A stretch of DNA of 60,077 bases from CAZRUA01 sp964603125 (lineage in GTDB: Bacteria; Bacteroidota; Bacteroidia; B-17B0; Aurantibacillaceae), in the NCBI GenBank assembly GCA_964603125.1, contig CAZRUA010000010.1, forward strand, positions 1 to 60,077, in the 5' to 3' direction. The notes beneath the pieces were generated by a model. The model saw only the letters and a list, made by a program, of their open reading frames with translations, made no database searches and was not told the DNA's origin. The translations under genes and the position numbers were made by a program. Shown here one piece after another: positions 1-8,717 of the stretch; position 1 is the first letter of the stretch, and each line of letters starts with the position of its first letter.

Positions 1-1917
1 GCCATGCAAACAACCCGATGGATCTGTCCTTTCAACACAATAAACCCCGGGAGCAGTTGTTACAAGCACTGAGTCGGTATTAGAAGGGATTGGGTTGCCA
101 TTAGCAAACCAATTATAGATAGTTCCCGAGTTATCACTTGAGTTAATAACTACCGTATCGCCTTCACAAATATTTGTCATGCCACTTGCAGTAAGCGTTA
201 TTGGCAATGAAAGCATAGGACTCGCAGGTACAGTGTTTGAAATAGTAACTGAATAGGCGGTATTCAATATTTCGCAATCGGAAACATACACATAGTCAAC
301 CGGTAAAGTTCCATTATAACTTAAATCTTGAGATTGAACATACACTATTGGAATAGCGTAACCTCCGGTTGTTGGTCTTACAATATCTGAACTTTGATAA
401 AGAAAAAAACCATCATTTGAGTACGTTTGGCTTTTTGGTTTATAATATGTCGGAGAATAATTACTACTCGTTACATCGTAACCTCGATAAAATAATCCTG
501 GGGCGCTATTTCTTTGATATGTATTTGGAGTTCCTGCAACAGTAACACTTGTATCACTATCAGTCCATGAAACAAATAATTTGCTCCCATCATTTGATCT
601 CGATGCCTTGATGCGATTTGTATACTGCATTGTCGATGTGCCATCAGTGGTCCACGAACTTGGATCGGAGAAGGTTATGTTACAGGTATACAGATCTGCT
701 ATATGTTTTGTACTCCATGTTCCGTTTCCACTTGTAGAAAAGTCCCAAACCCATGGTCTGTCGAGTTGATTATATTTCTCATATCCAAAACCCCCTCTGG
801 CATAATTGTAAGAAAGCGAATCGTGGTATTCTGTATACTGAGGAACCACAGCAGTAAAATAATGCAAAACTCCATTATTATCCACCACTATTTCACCTCC
901 ATAATAATCAGAAAAGGACGGCTTCACATTGCAAGGTTCACCGAATATAGATTTATGCAAGTTGTTCAGGATCTCAGGATTATTTGTTTTCCAATCATAA
1001 TTATCATTAACCTTATTCCATGTAGTTCCACCGTCAACTGTTTTCCAGATATGTGGATTGAAGGAGTGCATTGCATTGCCGCTTGCATCCGTTCTTAAAC
1101 CATTACATAAAATATAACCTGTTAGTCCATCCGGTGCAAATGCGATCTTTGGCTTTAGTATCAAAGCCTGACCAGTAGTTTTTGTGGCCCAATTATTAAA
1201 CACTGCATCAGGTATTCGTGACCACACATATGCTCCTCCGCTCAAATATCCTTTATAAACTACAATGCCGGTAAGTGGCGCTGTTACAGAGTTAATAGAG
1301 CTCAGAGAATATCCCGTTGCCCACACATCTGTACCTACATTAGTAAGTGATATTCCTCCGAAATAGGTTAATCTCATAATAGAATTTACGGAGTCTGCAG
1401 AAGTATAATAAATCTTCATGTCATTCGACATACTGTTTCCCGAACTATTTGCAGGACGGCTTGCAGACCAACCTGCTTCCCATTCCCCACTTGCGGCCGT
1501 TGATGGTCCCATCCCTACAAATCTTGCATTTGCCGGATTGGTATTTCCCGGTGCGTTTGCAATTACAGTATTGGGATATCGACCCCATGGACCATTTGTA
1601 GATATAAATTGTGTATACAAGGAAGCGCCTGTCCAGGTTAAACCATTATCCGTTGTATATTTCATCAGAATGTTTCCTGAATTTGCAGATGTGATTCCTG
1701 TTGTACTCCAATCTGCTGCTGGTGGCAATCGATGACCAAAAGCAACCATATTAAGATCCGGATTATAAGATAAGGGAACAGTTTCTTCCGCTGACATTCC
1801 AAAAATATTTCTGGAACTTGAAAAAGGAACTCCACTTTGAGAAAAAAGAATTGCTGCATTAAAAAATGCTAATCCCATAATTAGCATTTTGGTGGTTTTG
1901 GCAGTAGTGTGTTTCAT
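1..1917 (-). CDS. Secreted T9SS-type surface protein, C-terminus outside window (partial)
   Basis: The frame is open without a stop from an ATG at 1915-1917 to the left edge, giving 639 visible residues; the C-terminus is missing. The first ~28 residues form a signal peptide (MKHTTAKT, then a hydrophobic run ending AILFSQS). The next ~500 residues are rich in W, G, S and T, with phrases such as KTVDGGTTWNKV that are typical of BNR/sialidase-like beta-propeller repeats. Near the left edge an Ig-like segment has the paired-cysteine pattern NICEGDTVVI...GVYCVERTDPSGC seen in Bacteroidota surface proteins. Domain style and neighbours suggest a T9SS cargo protein, but the sorting domain that would prove it lies outside. 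Substrate and function are unknown. It sits downstream of the atp operon terminator and so probably has its own promoter. Confidence 0.75.
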   Translation of the reverse strand, partial: MKHTTAKTTKMLIMGLAFFNAAILFSQSGVPFSSSRNIFGMSAEETVPLSYNPDLNMVAFGHRLPPAADWSTTGITSANSGNILMKYTTDNGLTWTGASLYTQFISTNGPWGRYPNTVIANAPGNTNPANARFVGMGPSTAASGEWEAGWSASRPANSSGNSMSNDMKIYYTSADSVNSIMRLTYFGGISLTNVGTDVWATGYSLSSINSVTAPLTGIVVYKGYLSGGAYVWSRIPDAVFNNWATKTTGQALILKPKIAFAPDGLTGYILCNGLRTDASGNAMHSFNPHIWKTVDGGTTWNKVNDNYDWKTNNPEILNNLHKSIFGEPCNVKPSFSDYYGGEIVVDNNGVLHYFTAVVPQYTEYHDSLSYNYARGGFGYEKYNQLDRPWVWDFSTSGNGTWSTKHIADLYTCNITFSDPSSWTTDGTSTMQYTNRIKASRSNDGSKLFVSWTDSDTSVTVAGTPNTYQRNSAPGLFYRGYDVTSSNYSPTYYKPKSQTYSNDGFFLYQSSDIVRPTTGGYAIPIVYVQSQDLSYNGTLPVDYVYVSDCEILNTAYSVTISNTVPASPMLSLPITLTASGMTNICEGDTVVINSSDNSGTIYNWFANGNPIPSNTDSVLVTTAPGVYCVERTDPSGCLHG

Positions 1918-1960
1918 ACTTGCAATAAATAAAATTCCATAGGTTTATCAAATATAAAAA

Positions 1961-1984
1961 AATCCCGCCATTTCTGACGGGATT
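1961..1984 (-). terminator. Rho-independent terminator of the atp operon
   Basis: A perfect 7-bp stem (AATCCCG at 1961-1967 pairing with CGGGATT at 1978-1984) has a 10-base loop. Read on the minus strand it is followed by a run of T (complement of the A-rich 1952-1960). It lies 24 bases after the atpG stop codon. Confidence 0.8.
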
Positions 1985-2008
1985 CTTTAATATAAACTTC
2001 ATCAACTC

Positions 2009-2893
2009 TTAGCCATTCAATGCTTCAGCACCTGCAACGATCTCGAGGATCTCGGTGGTGATGGCAGCCTGACGCGCTTTGTTGTATGAGATCTTAAGAT
2101 CACGTAACATTTCTTTCGCGTTATCGGTTGCTTTGTGCATCGCTGTCATACGAGCTCCGTGCTCAGATGCTACTGAATCAAGAATTGCTTTGTATAACTG
2201 GATCTTTAATGATTTTGGAATTAAGTCTCCTACAATGTATTCTTTGCTTGGTTCAAAAATGTATTCAACAGCTGATGTAGATGTTGTGTCTGTTGCAGGA
2301 TTTACCTCAACAGGTAAATATGGCTCTGCAGTAGTGATCTGAACCGCTGCATTACGGAACTGATTGTAAATTACATTTACTTTATCAAACTGATTTGCTT
2401 TGAAAGCTTCCATGATCTTTTCAGCAACCGGAGCAACAGTATCAAAATTTAAATTGTCGAATAATTCGCTTAAGTTAGAAGGAAGAATAGTGTCAGCAAT
2501 TGCATGTTCCGTTCTACGGAATGCATCGTTCGCTTTTTTTCCAATTGGCAGTACAGAAACTTTTTTACCTGCGTAGTCGTTCTTAATTAAGCTCCATGCT
2601 TTTTTAATAACGTTAGCATTAAAAGCACCTGCCAAACCTCTGTTAGAAGAAATCACCACCAACAACACATGGTCACCGTTTGTAGGGCGAGCATACGCGT
2701 TTTCGGAAACATCTAAACTAGCACTTAAGTTTTGAAGAATCTCTTTCAGTTTGTTAGCATACGGACGCATCTGCGTGATCGCATCCTGCGCACGTTTCAA
2801 CTTTGCAGCACTCACCATTTTCATGGCGCTTGTGATCTGCATAGTAGAACCTACTGAGGTGATCCTGTTTCTTACTTCTTTTAAATTTGCCAT
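2009..2893 (-). CDS. atpG: F1 ATP synthase gamma subunit
   Basis: This is the central rotor stalk of F1, linking proton flow through the c-ring to the catalytic sites. The 294 residues match the usual family length. The N-terminus MANLKEVRNRITSV...MKMVSAAKL and the C-terminal helix (KISYNKARQAAITTEILEIVAGA) are the conserved gamma coiled-coil ends. It is the last gene of atpB-E-F-H-A-G, followed by a terminator. It is odd in two ways. It is separated from atpA by 106 bases with an AT-rich inverted repeat, whereas its neighbours are tightly packed. Its codon use also differs: 8 of 9 Gln codons are CAG and about half of Ile codons are ATC, while atpA and atpH use almost only CAA. The function call is secure; the origin of the codon difference is open. 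Confidence 0.97.
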   Translation of the reverse strand: MANLKEVRNRITSVGSTMQITSAMKMVSAAKLKRAQDAITQMRPYANKLKEILQNLSASLDVSENAYARPTNGDHVLLVVISSNRGLAGAFNANVIKKAWSLIKNDYAGKKVSVLPIGKKANDAFRRTEHAIADTILPSNLSELFDNLNFDTVAPVAEKIMEAFKANQFDKVNVIYNQFRNAAVQITTAEPYLPVEVNPATDTTSTSAVEYIFEPSKEYIVGDLIPKSLKIQLYKAILDSVASEHGARMTAMHKATDNAKEMLRDLKISYNKARQAAITTEILEIVAGAEALNG

Positions 2894-2904
2894 CTCAATT
2901 CAAT

Positions 2905-3000
2905 TTGAAAATTGGTGAATTTGATAATTTGATAATGATGTTTGCAGTTTATCGAAGATTTCATCTTCAAATTAACACATCATCAAATTTTCAAATTAAT
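2905..3000. repeat. AT-rich imperfect inverted repeat with nested hairpin between atpA and atpG
   Basis: The left arm (about 2905-2943, repeats of AATTTGATAATTTGATAATG) is an imperfect reverse complement of the right arm (about 2971-3000, CATCATCAAATTTTCAAATT). In the middle is a perfect 6-bp hairpin, GAAGAT (2954-2959) / ATCTTC (2963-2968), with a 3-base loop. It fills the only sizeable gap in the atp operon. No open frame or T-tract is seen. Confidence 0.6.
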
Positions 3001-4580
3001 TACGCTTTAAATTTTTTAGCAACTTCTTTAGAAACCGCCTCTAATGTATTAGTGATCTCGTCAGTATATTGACCTGCTTTTAATGCATCCAACACACCTT
3101 TGTGATTTCTCTCTAATACTTCTAAGTAATCTTTTTCAAATTCTTTTACTTTATTTACAGGAACCTCACGCAACAAGTTACGTGTACCACAGTAAATAAT
3201 TGCAATTTGTTGTTCAACACGTAGTGGAGAGAATTGTCCTTGTTTAAGGATCTCTACGTTACGTGCACCTTTATCTAATACTGCTTTTGTAGTAGCATCC
3301 AAATCAGAACCGAACTTCGCAAACGCTTCTAACTCGCGGTATTGAGCCTGATCTAATTTTAATGTACCTGCAACTTTTTTCATTGATTTGATCTGAGCGT
3401 TACCACCCACACGAGATACAGAGATACCTACGTTAATAGCCGGACGCACACCTGAGTTAAATAAATTCGACTCAAGGAATATTTGACCATCAGTAATCGA
3501 AATTACGTTAGTTGGAATGTATGCAGAAACGTCACCAGCTTGTGTTTCGATAATTGGTAAAGCTGTTAATGAACCACCACCTTTAACAATACCTTTGATT
3601 GACTCAGGTAAATCATTCATTGATTTAGCGATATCATCAGAAGCATTGATTTTAGCTGCACGTTCTAATAAACGACTGTGTAAGTAGAAAACGTCACCTG
3701 GATAAGCCTCACGTCCTGGAGGACGACGTAATAATAACGACACCTCACGGTAAGCTACAGCTTGTTTAGACAAATCATCATAAATGATTAATGCCGGACG
3801 ACCTGAGTCACGGAAGTATTCACCAATTGCAGCACCCGCAAATGGAGCGTAGAATTGCATTGGAGCCGGATCAGATGCAGTAGCCGAAACGATTGTTGTG
3901 TATGGTAAAGCACCATTTTCTTCTAATGTACGTAATACGTTTGCAACTGTTGAACCTTTTTGTCCGATAGCTACATATATACAATAAACTGGGTTACCAG
4001 CTTCGTAAAATTCTTTTTGATTAATGATAGTATCAATAGCAACTGCTGTTTTACCAGTTTGACGGTCACCAATGATTAACTCACGTTGTCCACGACCAAT
4101 TGGAATCATCGCATCGATAGCTTTGATACCAGTTTGTAAAGGCTCATTTACTGGCTGACGGTAGATAACACCAGGAGCTTTACGTTCTAATGGCATTTCA
4201 TACAATTGACCCGTTAAAGGACCTTTACCATCAATTGGGTTACCCATAGTATCAAGTACACGACCTAATACGCTTTCGCCTACATTGATAGAAGCAATTT
4301 TACCAGTACGTTTTACAGTATCTCCTTCTTTAATATCGTTAGATGGACCTAGTAATACAGCACCAACGTTATCTTCCTCTAAGTTTAATACGATACCTTG
4401 TAAACCATTAGCAAACTCAATAAGCTCACCTGATTGTACTTTTGATAAACCGTAAATACGAGCGATACCATCACCTACTTGTAATACTGTTCCTACTTCT
4501 TCTAATTCAGCTTCAGATTTGAAACCTGAAAGTTGTTGTCTTAAAATTGCAGATACTTCTGCTGGTTTTACTTCTGCCAT
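3000..4580 (-). CDS. atpA: F1 ATP synthase alpha subunit
   Basis: This is the regulatory, nucleotide-binding alpha subunit of the F1 head. The 526 residues are the normal length. The P-loop GDRQTGKT is at residues 171-178. The N-terminal crown domain (residues ~25-95) has VGDGIARIYGL. The signature PAINVGISVSRVG and the C-terminal helical bundle are present. It follows atpH with a 31-base gap. The beta (atpD) and epsilon (atpC) genes needed to complete F1 are not in the window, consistent with a split atp arrangement in this lineage. Codon use is strongly AT-biased (Gln almost always CAA). Confidence 0.98.
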   Translation of the reverse strand: MAEVKPAEVSAILRQQLSGFKSEAELEEVGTVLQVGDGIARIYGLSKVQSGELIEFANGLQGIVLNLEEDNVGAVLLGPSNDIKEGDTVKRTGKIASINVGESVLGRVLDTMGNPIDGKGPLTGQLYEMPLERKAPGVIYRQPVNEPLQTGIKAIDAMIPIGRGQRELIIGDRQTGKTAVAIDTIINQKEFYEAGNPVYCIYVAIGQKGSTVANVLRTLEENGALPYTTIVSATASDPAPMQFYAPFAGAAIGEYFRDSGRPALIIYDDLSKQAVAYREVSLLLRRPPGREAYPGDVFYLHSRLLERAAKINASDDIAKSMNDLPESIKGIVKGGGSLTALPIIETQAGDVSAYIPTNVISITDGQIFLESNLFNSGVRPAINVGISVSRVGGNAQIKSMKKVAGTLKLDQAQYRELEAFAKFGSDLDATTKAVLDKGARNVEILKQGQFSPLRVEQQIAIIYCGTRNLLREVPVNKVKEFEKDYLEVLERNHKGVLDALKAGQYTDEITNTLEAVSKEVAKKFKA

Positions 4581-4611
4581 TATATTTGTTTTTTATGGTA
4601 TTGTGAAATAT

Positions 4612-5175
4612 TTAGTTCAATTCCGCAACGTACGGATTGTCTTTAAAGTTTTTTCTTAATTCGCTTAATTTACGTTTGATGCTTTTATCAATTTGACGAT
4701 CGCCAACTGTTAAAACAAATCCGCCAATAAGTGCTTTATCTGTTTTTTCAATTAGTTCAACAGCTGCACCTTTAGCATTTTCTTGTACGATAGCTAAAAT
4801 TTGATTGCGGCTAGCATCATCTAATTTAATTGCAGATACAACATTAGCAGTTACAATGTTTTTGTGAATTTTATATTGTTCGTCAAAAACATAAGCTATG
4901 TTATCAATATAACCTTCACGACGTTTTTGAGCTACTAAATCTAAAAATGCTGCTGTTGTTACTGAAATTTTTCCTCCAAAAATTGATTTAAAAATTGCCA
5001 TTTTTTTGTCTGTTTTTACAACAGGACTTTCTAACATCACAACAAAGTCGTGGTTAGATTGGCAAACTTCTTTAATCAACTTCATATCATTACGAACCTC
5101 TTCTAGTTGATTGGTTTCAACAGCTAGGTCAATTAATGATTTTGCGTATCGTGCGGCAAATACTTGCATTTGCAT
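4612..5175 (-). CDS. atpH: F1 ATP synthase delta subunit (OSCP)
   Basis: This stator subunit connects the top of F1 to the b-subunit stalk. The 187 residues match the family. The N-terminus FAARYAKSLIDLAVE and the C-terminal motif DKALIGGFVLTVGDRQIDKSIKRKL are hallmarks of the OSCP/delta family. The start is separated from the atpF stop codon by one base, so translation is probably coupled. Two in-frame ATG codons (residues 1 and 3) are possible starts; either gives a complete protein. All Gln codons I read are CAA. Confidence 0.96.
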   Translation of the reverse strand: MQMQVFAARYAKSLIDLAVETNQLEEVRNDMKLIKEVCQSNHDFVVMLESPVVKTDKKMAIFKSIFGGKISVTTAAFLDLVAQKRREGYIDNIAYVFDEQYKIHKNIVTANVVSAIKLDDASRNQILAIVQENAKGAAVELIEKTDKALIGGFVLTVGDRQIDKSIKRKLSELRKNFKDNPYVAELN

Positions 5176-5176
5176 A

Positions 5177-5695
5177 TTAGTTTAAAGTTACTTCTTTCAT
5201 TAAGTTGCTTACTAAAGCTTTTTGCTTATCGTCAGCAGCTAAATGTTCTTTTAAAATCTTCTCAGCTATATCAATTGATAAAGTTGCAACTTGGTTTTTC
5301 AACTCAGTCATTGCAGCTAATTTTTCATTGTTAATGCTTTCACGAGCAGCAGCAACTAATTTATCAGCTTCAGCTTTTGCTTTGCTTTTAGCTTCATTAA
5401 CAATTGCTTCTTTTGTTTCGCGAGCCTCTTTTAACATTGCATCACGCTCTGCACGTGCATCCGCTAAAATTTTCTCGTTGCTAGATTTCAATTCTTGCAT
5501 TTCTTTACGCGCATTTTCAGCACTTTGAATTGCATTATCAATTGATTCTTCACGCTCTTTAATCATTTTTAAAATTGGCTTCCAAGCAAATTTCTTTAAA
5601 ATGAAAAGAATAGCTAAAAAAGTAACAGACATCCAAAACAATAATCCTATTGATGGAGTTACTAATGGGTTTAATCCTAAAATTGCTATATACAT
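5177..5695 (-). CDS. atpF: F0 ATP synthase subunit b
   Basis: This is the peripheral stalk subunit. One membrane helix is at the N-terminus (LLFWMSVTFLAILFILKKF, residues ~14-32), followed by a long charged helical region typical of the b dimer. I choose the ATG at 5693-5695 (MYIAILGLNP, 172 residues). The frame extends upstream to a TTG at 5732-5734, but that codon lies in the loop of a 12-bp hairpin and would add a charged peptide before the membrane helix. The gene sits between atpE and atpH. The hairpin before it suggests that atpF and later genes are made at lower levels than atpE. Confidence 0.95.
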   Translation of the reverse strand: MYIAILGLNPLVTPSIGLLFWMSVTFLAILFILKKFAWKPILKMIKEREESIDNAIQSAENARKEMQELKSSNEKILADARAERDAMLKEARETKEAIVNEAKSKAKAEADKLVAAARESINNEKLAAMTELKNQVATLSIDIAEKILKEHLAADDKQKALVSNLMKEVTLN

Positions 5696-5719
5696 AATTT
5701 TTAATTTTTTAATTTTAAA

Positions 5720-5748
5720 AAGAGTGTTAACCAACCGTTAACACTCTT
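5720..5748 (-). terminator. 12-bp perfect hairpin between atpE and atpF (attenuator or processing site)
   Basis: AAGAGTGTTAAC (5720-5731) pairs perfectly with GTTAACACTCTT (5737-5748), with a 5-base loop. On the minus strand it is followed by TTTTAAAATT. It lies inside the operon, so a full stop is unlikely. Partial termination, or protection of the upstream atpE message from 3' decay, would fit the high demand for c subunits. Confidence 0.6.
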
Positions 5749-5759
5749 AATTTTTTTGC

Positions 5760-6008
5760 TTATAGTGCAACTAATAAAGCAACAACCATAGCGAAGAAAG
5801 CAGCACCCTCAACAAGGGCAGCAGCTAAAATCATGTTACTACGGATGTCGTTTACAGCTTCAGGTTGACGAGCGATTGATTCTACAGCAGAACCACCAAT
5901 ACGACCAATACCTAAACCAGCAGCTAAAGCAGCTACACCAGCACCAACAGCAGCAATACCTTTTGCAACTGGAACAGCTGAATCTTGTAATAAAACAGTT
6001 AAATTCAT
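5760..6008 (-). CDS. atpE: F0 ATP synthase subunit c (proteolipid)
   Basis: This 82-residue hairpin of two membrane helices forms the rotor ring. The glycine/alanine-rich first helix (GVAALAAGLGIGRIG), the polar loop ARQPEAVND and the second helix with the ion-binding glutamate E67 (AALVEGAAFF) are all present. The residues after E67 are G-A rather than the S/T pair typical of sodium-binding rings, so proton coupling is the likelier reading (inference). It follows atpB by 62 bases and precedes a strong hairpin. Confidence 0.97.
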   Translation of the reverse strand: MNLTVLLQDSAVPVAKGIAAVGAGVAALAAGLGIGRIGGSAVESIARQPEAVNDIRSNMILAAALVEGAAFFAMVVALLVAL

Positions 6009-6070
6009 TTTAACATTTTTTTAATTAAACAATACGCTGTTTTTATCTACAAAAACAGCAAAAAAATATT

Positions 6071-7276
6071 TTATGCAACTACATGAACAGTTTCGTGGCC
6101 ATGTTCAGCATGATGCTCATGCTCATGATGACCTTCTTCAACTGCTGAACCAATATAGATTGCAGATAACAATGTAAATACGTAAGCTTGTAAAAATGCA
6201 ACTAAAAGTTCCATCATTCCCATAAATACTGTAAATAATATTGAAACTATACTTACTCCAAAACCAGCAGCAGCATTTTCATATTTATCAGCAAAAATGA
6301 AAATTAAACTATAAAAGGCTAAAGCAATGATATGACCTGCTGCAATGTTTGCAAACAAACGCACCATTAATACAAACGGACGAAGAACAACACCTATTAA
6401 CTCGATTGGAGTTAAAATGATTAACACAGGGATAGGAACACCTGGCATTGCAAAAATATGTCTCCAATAGTGAGCATTACCAGAGAATAATACCATGAAA
6501 AATGTTATCACTGCTAATACAAGCGGAACCGCAATTGTACCACAAATGTTGGCACCAAATGGGAATAGTGGGATTAAACCTGTTAAATTACTAATGAAAA
6601 TAAAGAAAAAAGCGGTTAATAAATATGGCATAAAGCGCTCATATTTTGGGCCGATAGATGTTTTTGCAACATCGTCACGAATAAACATAATTAACGGCTC
6701 CATGAAGGAAGCTAAACCTCTTGGACCTTTGCCCGCATTCTTTTTGTAGGATTTAGCAATTGCCATGAAAATTAAAAGCATTAAAACGGCTGTAATCATT
6801 AAAGCAAAAGCAGTTTTAGTGATTGAAAAATCGTAAATTCTTGCAGTTTCTAAATCGTTAATCTGGTGAGTTACTGGGTCAATAATTTCAATGTGTTCAT
6901 CATGTAAGATGTATGAAAATTTGTCTGTTGTATAAACATCTTCGTGGTGTTCAACATGAGATGAAGAAAAGATTTCCAAACCTTTTGAAGTCCAAAGAAT
7001 TACTGGAAGAGGAAAGTGAACAGGATTTTTGTGATCACCAAATAAATGCCACTGATGAGAATCGTTGATATGCTCAACAATCATAGGACCAGCTTTAAAT
7101 TTTTCATGTTCAGTTGGATTATGACCAGGGCCCTCAACAACGGCTGAATCAGCATGGTGATTTTCTAACTCTTCGCCATCAATAGCAAAAGAATTAGTTG
7201 TACTTAAAAGAAAAAGAGCGAAAAATGAAAAAACTAGGCTTGATTTTCGGCTGAATATGTTGATTTTACTAAGCAT
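6071..7276 (-). CDS. atpB: F0 ATP synthase subunit a, with long His-rich periplasmic extension
   Basis: This subunit forms the half-channels that deliver protons to the c-ring. The essential arginine is R306 in VLMVRLFANIAAGH. Five or so membrane helices follow residue ~150. The protein is 401 residues, well above the ~270 of the Escherichia coli subunit. The extra length is an N-terminal part with a signal peptide (residues 1-31, ending TTNSFA) and ~115 residues rich in His, Glu and Asp, as is common in Bacteroidota. The C-terminus is also histidine-rich (HHEHEHHAEHGHETVH). It is the first gene of the operon; a TACATTTG -7 box lies 38 bases upstream of the ATG. Confidence 0.96.
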   Translation of the reverse strand: MLSKINIFSRKSSLVFSFFALFLLSTTNSFAIDGEELENHHADSAVVEGPGHNPTEHEKFKAGPMIVEHINDSHQWHLFGDHKNPVHFPLPVILWTSKGLEIFSSSHVEHHEDVYTTDKFSYILHDEHIEIIDPVTHQINDLETARIYDFSITKTAFALMITAVLMLLIFMAIAKSYKKNAGKGPRGLASFMEPLIMFIRDDVAKTSIGPKYERFMPYLLTAFFFIFISNLTGLIPLFPFGANICGTIAVPLVLAVITFFMVLFSGNAHYWRHIFAMPGVPIPVLIILTPIELIGVVLRPFVLMVRLFANIAAGHIIALAFYSLIFIFADKYENAAAGFGVSIVSILFTVFMGMMELLVAFLQAYVFTLLSAIYIGSAVEEGHHEHEHHAEHGHETVHVVA

Positions 7277-7313
7277 TTGAGTAAAAATTTTTATCGTTTT
7301 TTAAATTCGGGTG

Positions 7314-7321
7314 CAAATGTA
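7314..7321 (-). promoter_or_regulatory. -7 promoter element for the atp operon
   Basis: On the minus strand the sequence is TACATTTG, a perfect match to the Bacteroidota -7 consensus TAnnTTTG, 38 bases before the atpB start. I do not see a clear TTG -33 element at the usual distance. Confidence 0.5.
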
Positions 7322-7446
7322 GGCAATTTTTGAGATAAATAAGAAAAAGTGGAGGCTTAAAATTGCTTTTTTGTCGAAATAATTGACCAAAAAGATAATT
7401 TTTGATGAAAAGTAATTCTTGAGCAGATTTTTAGCAATTTCGCATT

Positions 7447-8037
7447 ATGGCAAACAAAGTGGGGTTATATTTTGGCTCGTTTAATCCAATTCATATGGGG
7501 CATTTAATGTTAGCCAATTATATGCTGGAATTTACTGATTTAAAGGAGCTTTGGTTTGTGGTTTCGCCTCATAACCCGTTAAAAGAAAAATCGGGGCTGT
7601 TACATCAAAATCATCGTTTGGAGATGGTTAAACTTGCCATTGAGGATTATGAATTTCCTGAAAAATTAAAAGCAAGTAATATTGAGTTTGGTTTACCGCA
7701 ACCTTCATACACAGTTAATACTTTAGCTCATTTAAAGGAAAAATTTCCCAAAAAGGAGTTTTGTTTGATAATGGGAATGGATAATTTGCAATCGTTTACC
7801 AAATGGAAAAATTATGAGGAGATTTTAAAACGCCACAAAATTTACGTTTATCCAAGAAAGGGGTATGATGAGGGACAATTTAAAAATCATTCATCTATTG
7901 TTGTTACGGAATCGCCAGAATTTGATATTTCATCTACTTTCATAAGGGAGGCGAGAAAGAAGAAAAAAAACGTTTCCTTTTTTATGAGCCCTAAGGCATA
8001 CCAATACATGTTGGAAATGCATTTTTACGAGAAGTAA
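7447..8037 (+). CDS. nadD: Nicotinate-nucleotide adenylyltransferase
   Basis: It joins nicotinate mononucleotide and ATP to make deamido-NAD in NAD synthesis. The 196 residues match the family. The nucleotidyltransferase motif GSFNPIHMGH is at residues 10-19, and the second conserved motif ISSTFIREARKKKKNV is near the C-terminus. It is the only plus-strand gene in the first 19 kb, diverging from atpB and converging on the ABC ATPase gene with an 8-base gap. No clear promoter match is visible in the 170-base divergent region on this strand. Confidence 0.95.
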   Translation: MANKVGLYFGSFNPIHMGHLMLANYMLEFTDLKELWFVVSPHNPLKEKSGLLHQNHRLEMVKLAIEDYEFPEKLKASNIEFGLPQPSYTVNTLAHLKEKFPKKEFCLIMGMDNLQSFTKWKNYEEILKRHKIYVYPRKGYDEGQFKNHSSIVVTESPEFDISSTFIREARKKKKNVSFFMSPKAYQYMLEMHFYEK

Positions 8038-8045
8038 TCGAAGTT

Positions 8046-8711
8046 TTATTTCAATTTCGAAGTAACCTTAAAATCCTCTACATTAATTTCTTTTGTGCAA
8101 AACTCATATTCATCAATGATTTTGTTGCTGCAAACTAAAATTGTTTTATGCATTGCAAAGTCACGAATTAAATTTTTATACCAATTAATTGCTTTAGCGT
8201 CTAAATTGGAAATAGGCTCGTCGAGCAAGAGCAGGGGGCAATCGGCTAATATAGCTAGGGTAAGCCTTACGCGCTGTTTCATCCCAGAAGAGAAATGTTT
8301 AATAAATTTATTTCTTGCTGATTCTAAATCACAAATGGAAATAATTTGTTTGGTTGTTAAGTTATTTTGAAATGCTTTGAAATGCTTTTGATGTTCAATC
8401 ATTTCAGCAAGAGTAAAATCTTCTATAAGCTCTAAATAAGGTGTTGCAATGCTGAGGTGTTTGTAAATCTCATCGTTAGCAATTGATTTGCCGTTAATGG
8501 TATAATTTAAAATACCTTCATTCGCCATTTGATAATTGGCTATAACTTGCATTAAAGTGGATTTCCCAGAACCATTACCTCCCAGTAAAACTATTTTTTC
8601 TTGAGGTGAAATTGTAAGATTAACATTTTTAAAAATCCATTCGCGACCAAATTTTTTTCCAAGATTTTTTGTTTCAATAGTTAGTTGCGATATGGTGTTT
8701 ACATTATGCAT
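8046..8711 (-). CDS. ABC transporter ATP-binding protein
   Basis: A 221-residue single ABC ATPase domain. Walker A is GGNGSGKST (residues 44-52), the signature is FSSGMKQR (140-147), and Walker B is LLLLDEP (160-166). The short length and the fold after Walker B resemble CcmA-like exporters. No permease gene is next to it, so its partner must lie elsewhere. It is the last gene of lpxD-lpxC/fabZ-lpxA, six bases after lpxA, which hints at an envelope role (inference). The substrate cannot be read from the sequence. Confidence 0.85.
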   Translation of the reverse strand: MHNVNTISQLTIETKNLGKKFGREWIFKNVNLTISPQEKIVLLGGNGSGKSTLMQVIANYQMANEGILNYTINGKSIANDEIYKHLSIATPYLELIEDFTLAEMIEHQKHFKAFQNNLTTKQIISICDLESARNKFIKHFSSGMKQRVRLTLAILADCPLLLLDEPISNLDAKAINWYKNLIRDFAMHKTILVCSNKIIDEYEFCTKEINVEDFKVTSKLK

Positions 8712-8717
8712 GCAGCA

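Noticed and set aside
1418..1735. Plus-strand open frame of 105 codons
   Set aside because: It runs antisense through the well-supported secreted protein gene and has no recognisable domain or start signal.
5696..5734. Longer atpF reading from a TTG at 5732-5734
   Set aside because: The TTG is in a hairpin loop and adds a charged peptide before the membrane helix; the ATG at 5693-5695 fits the family.
8046..8711. Naming the ABC ATPase next to lpxA as LptB or MsbA
   Set aside because: It lacks the membrane domain of MsbA and shows no specific LptB feature; the sequence resembles CcmA-type ATPases equally well.
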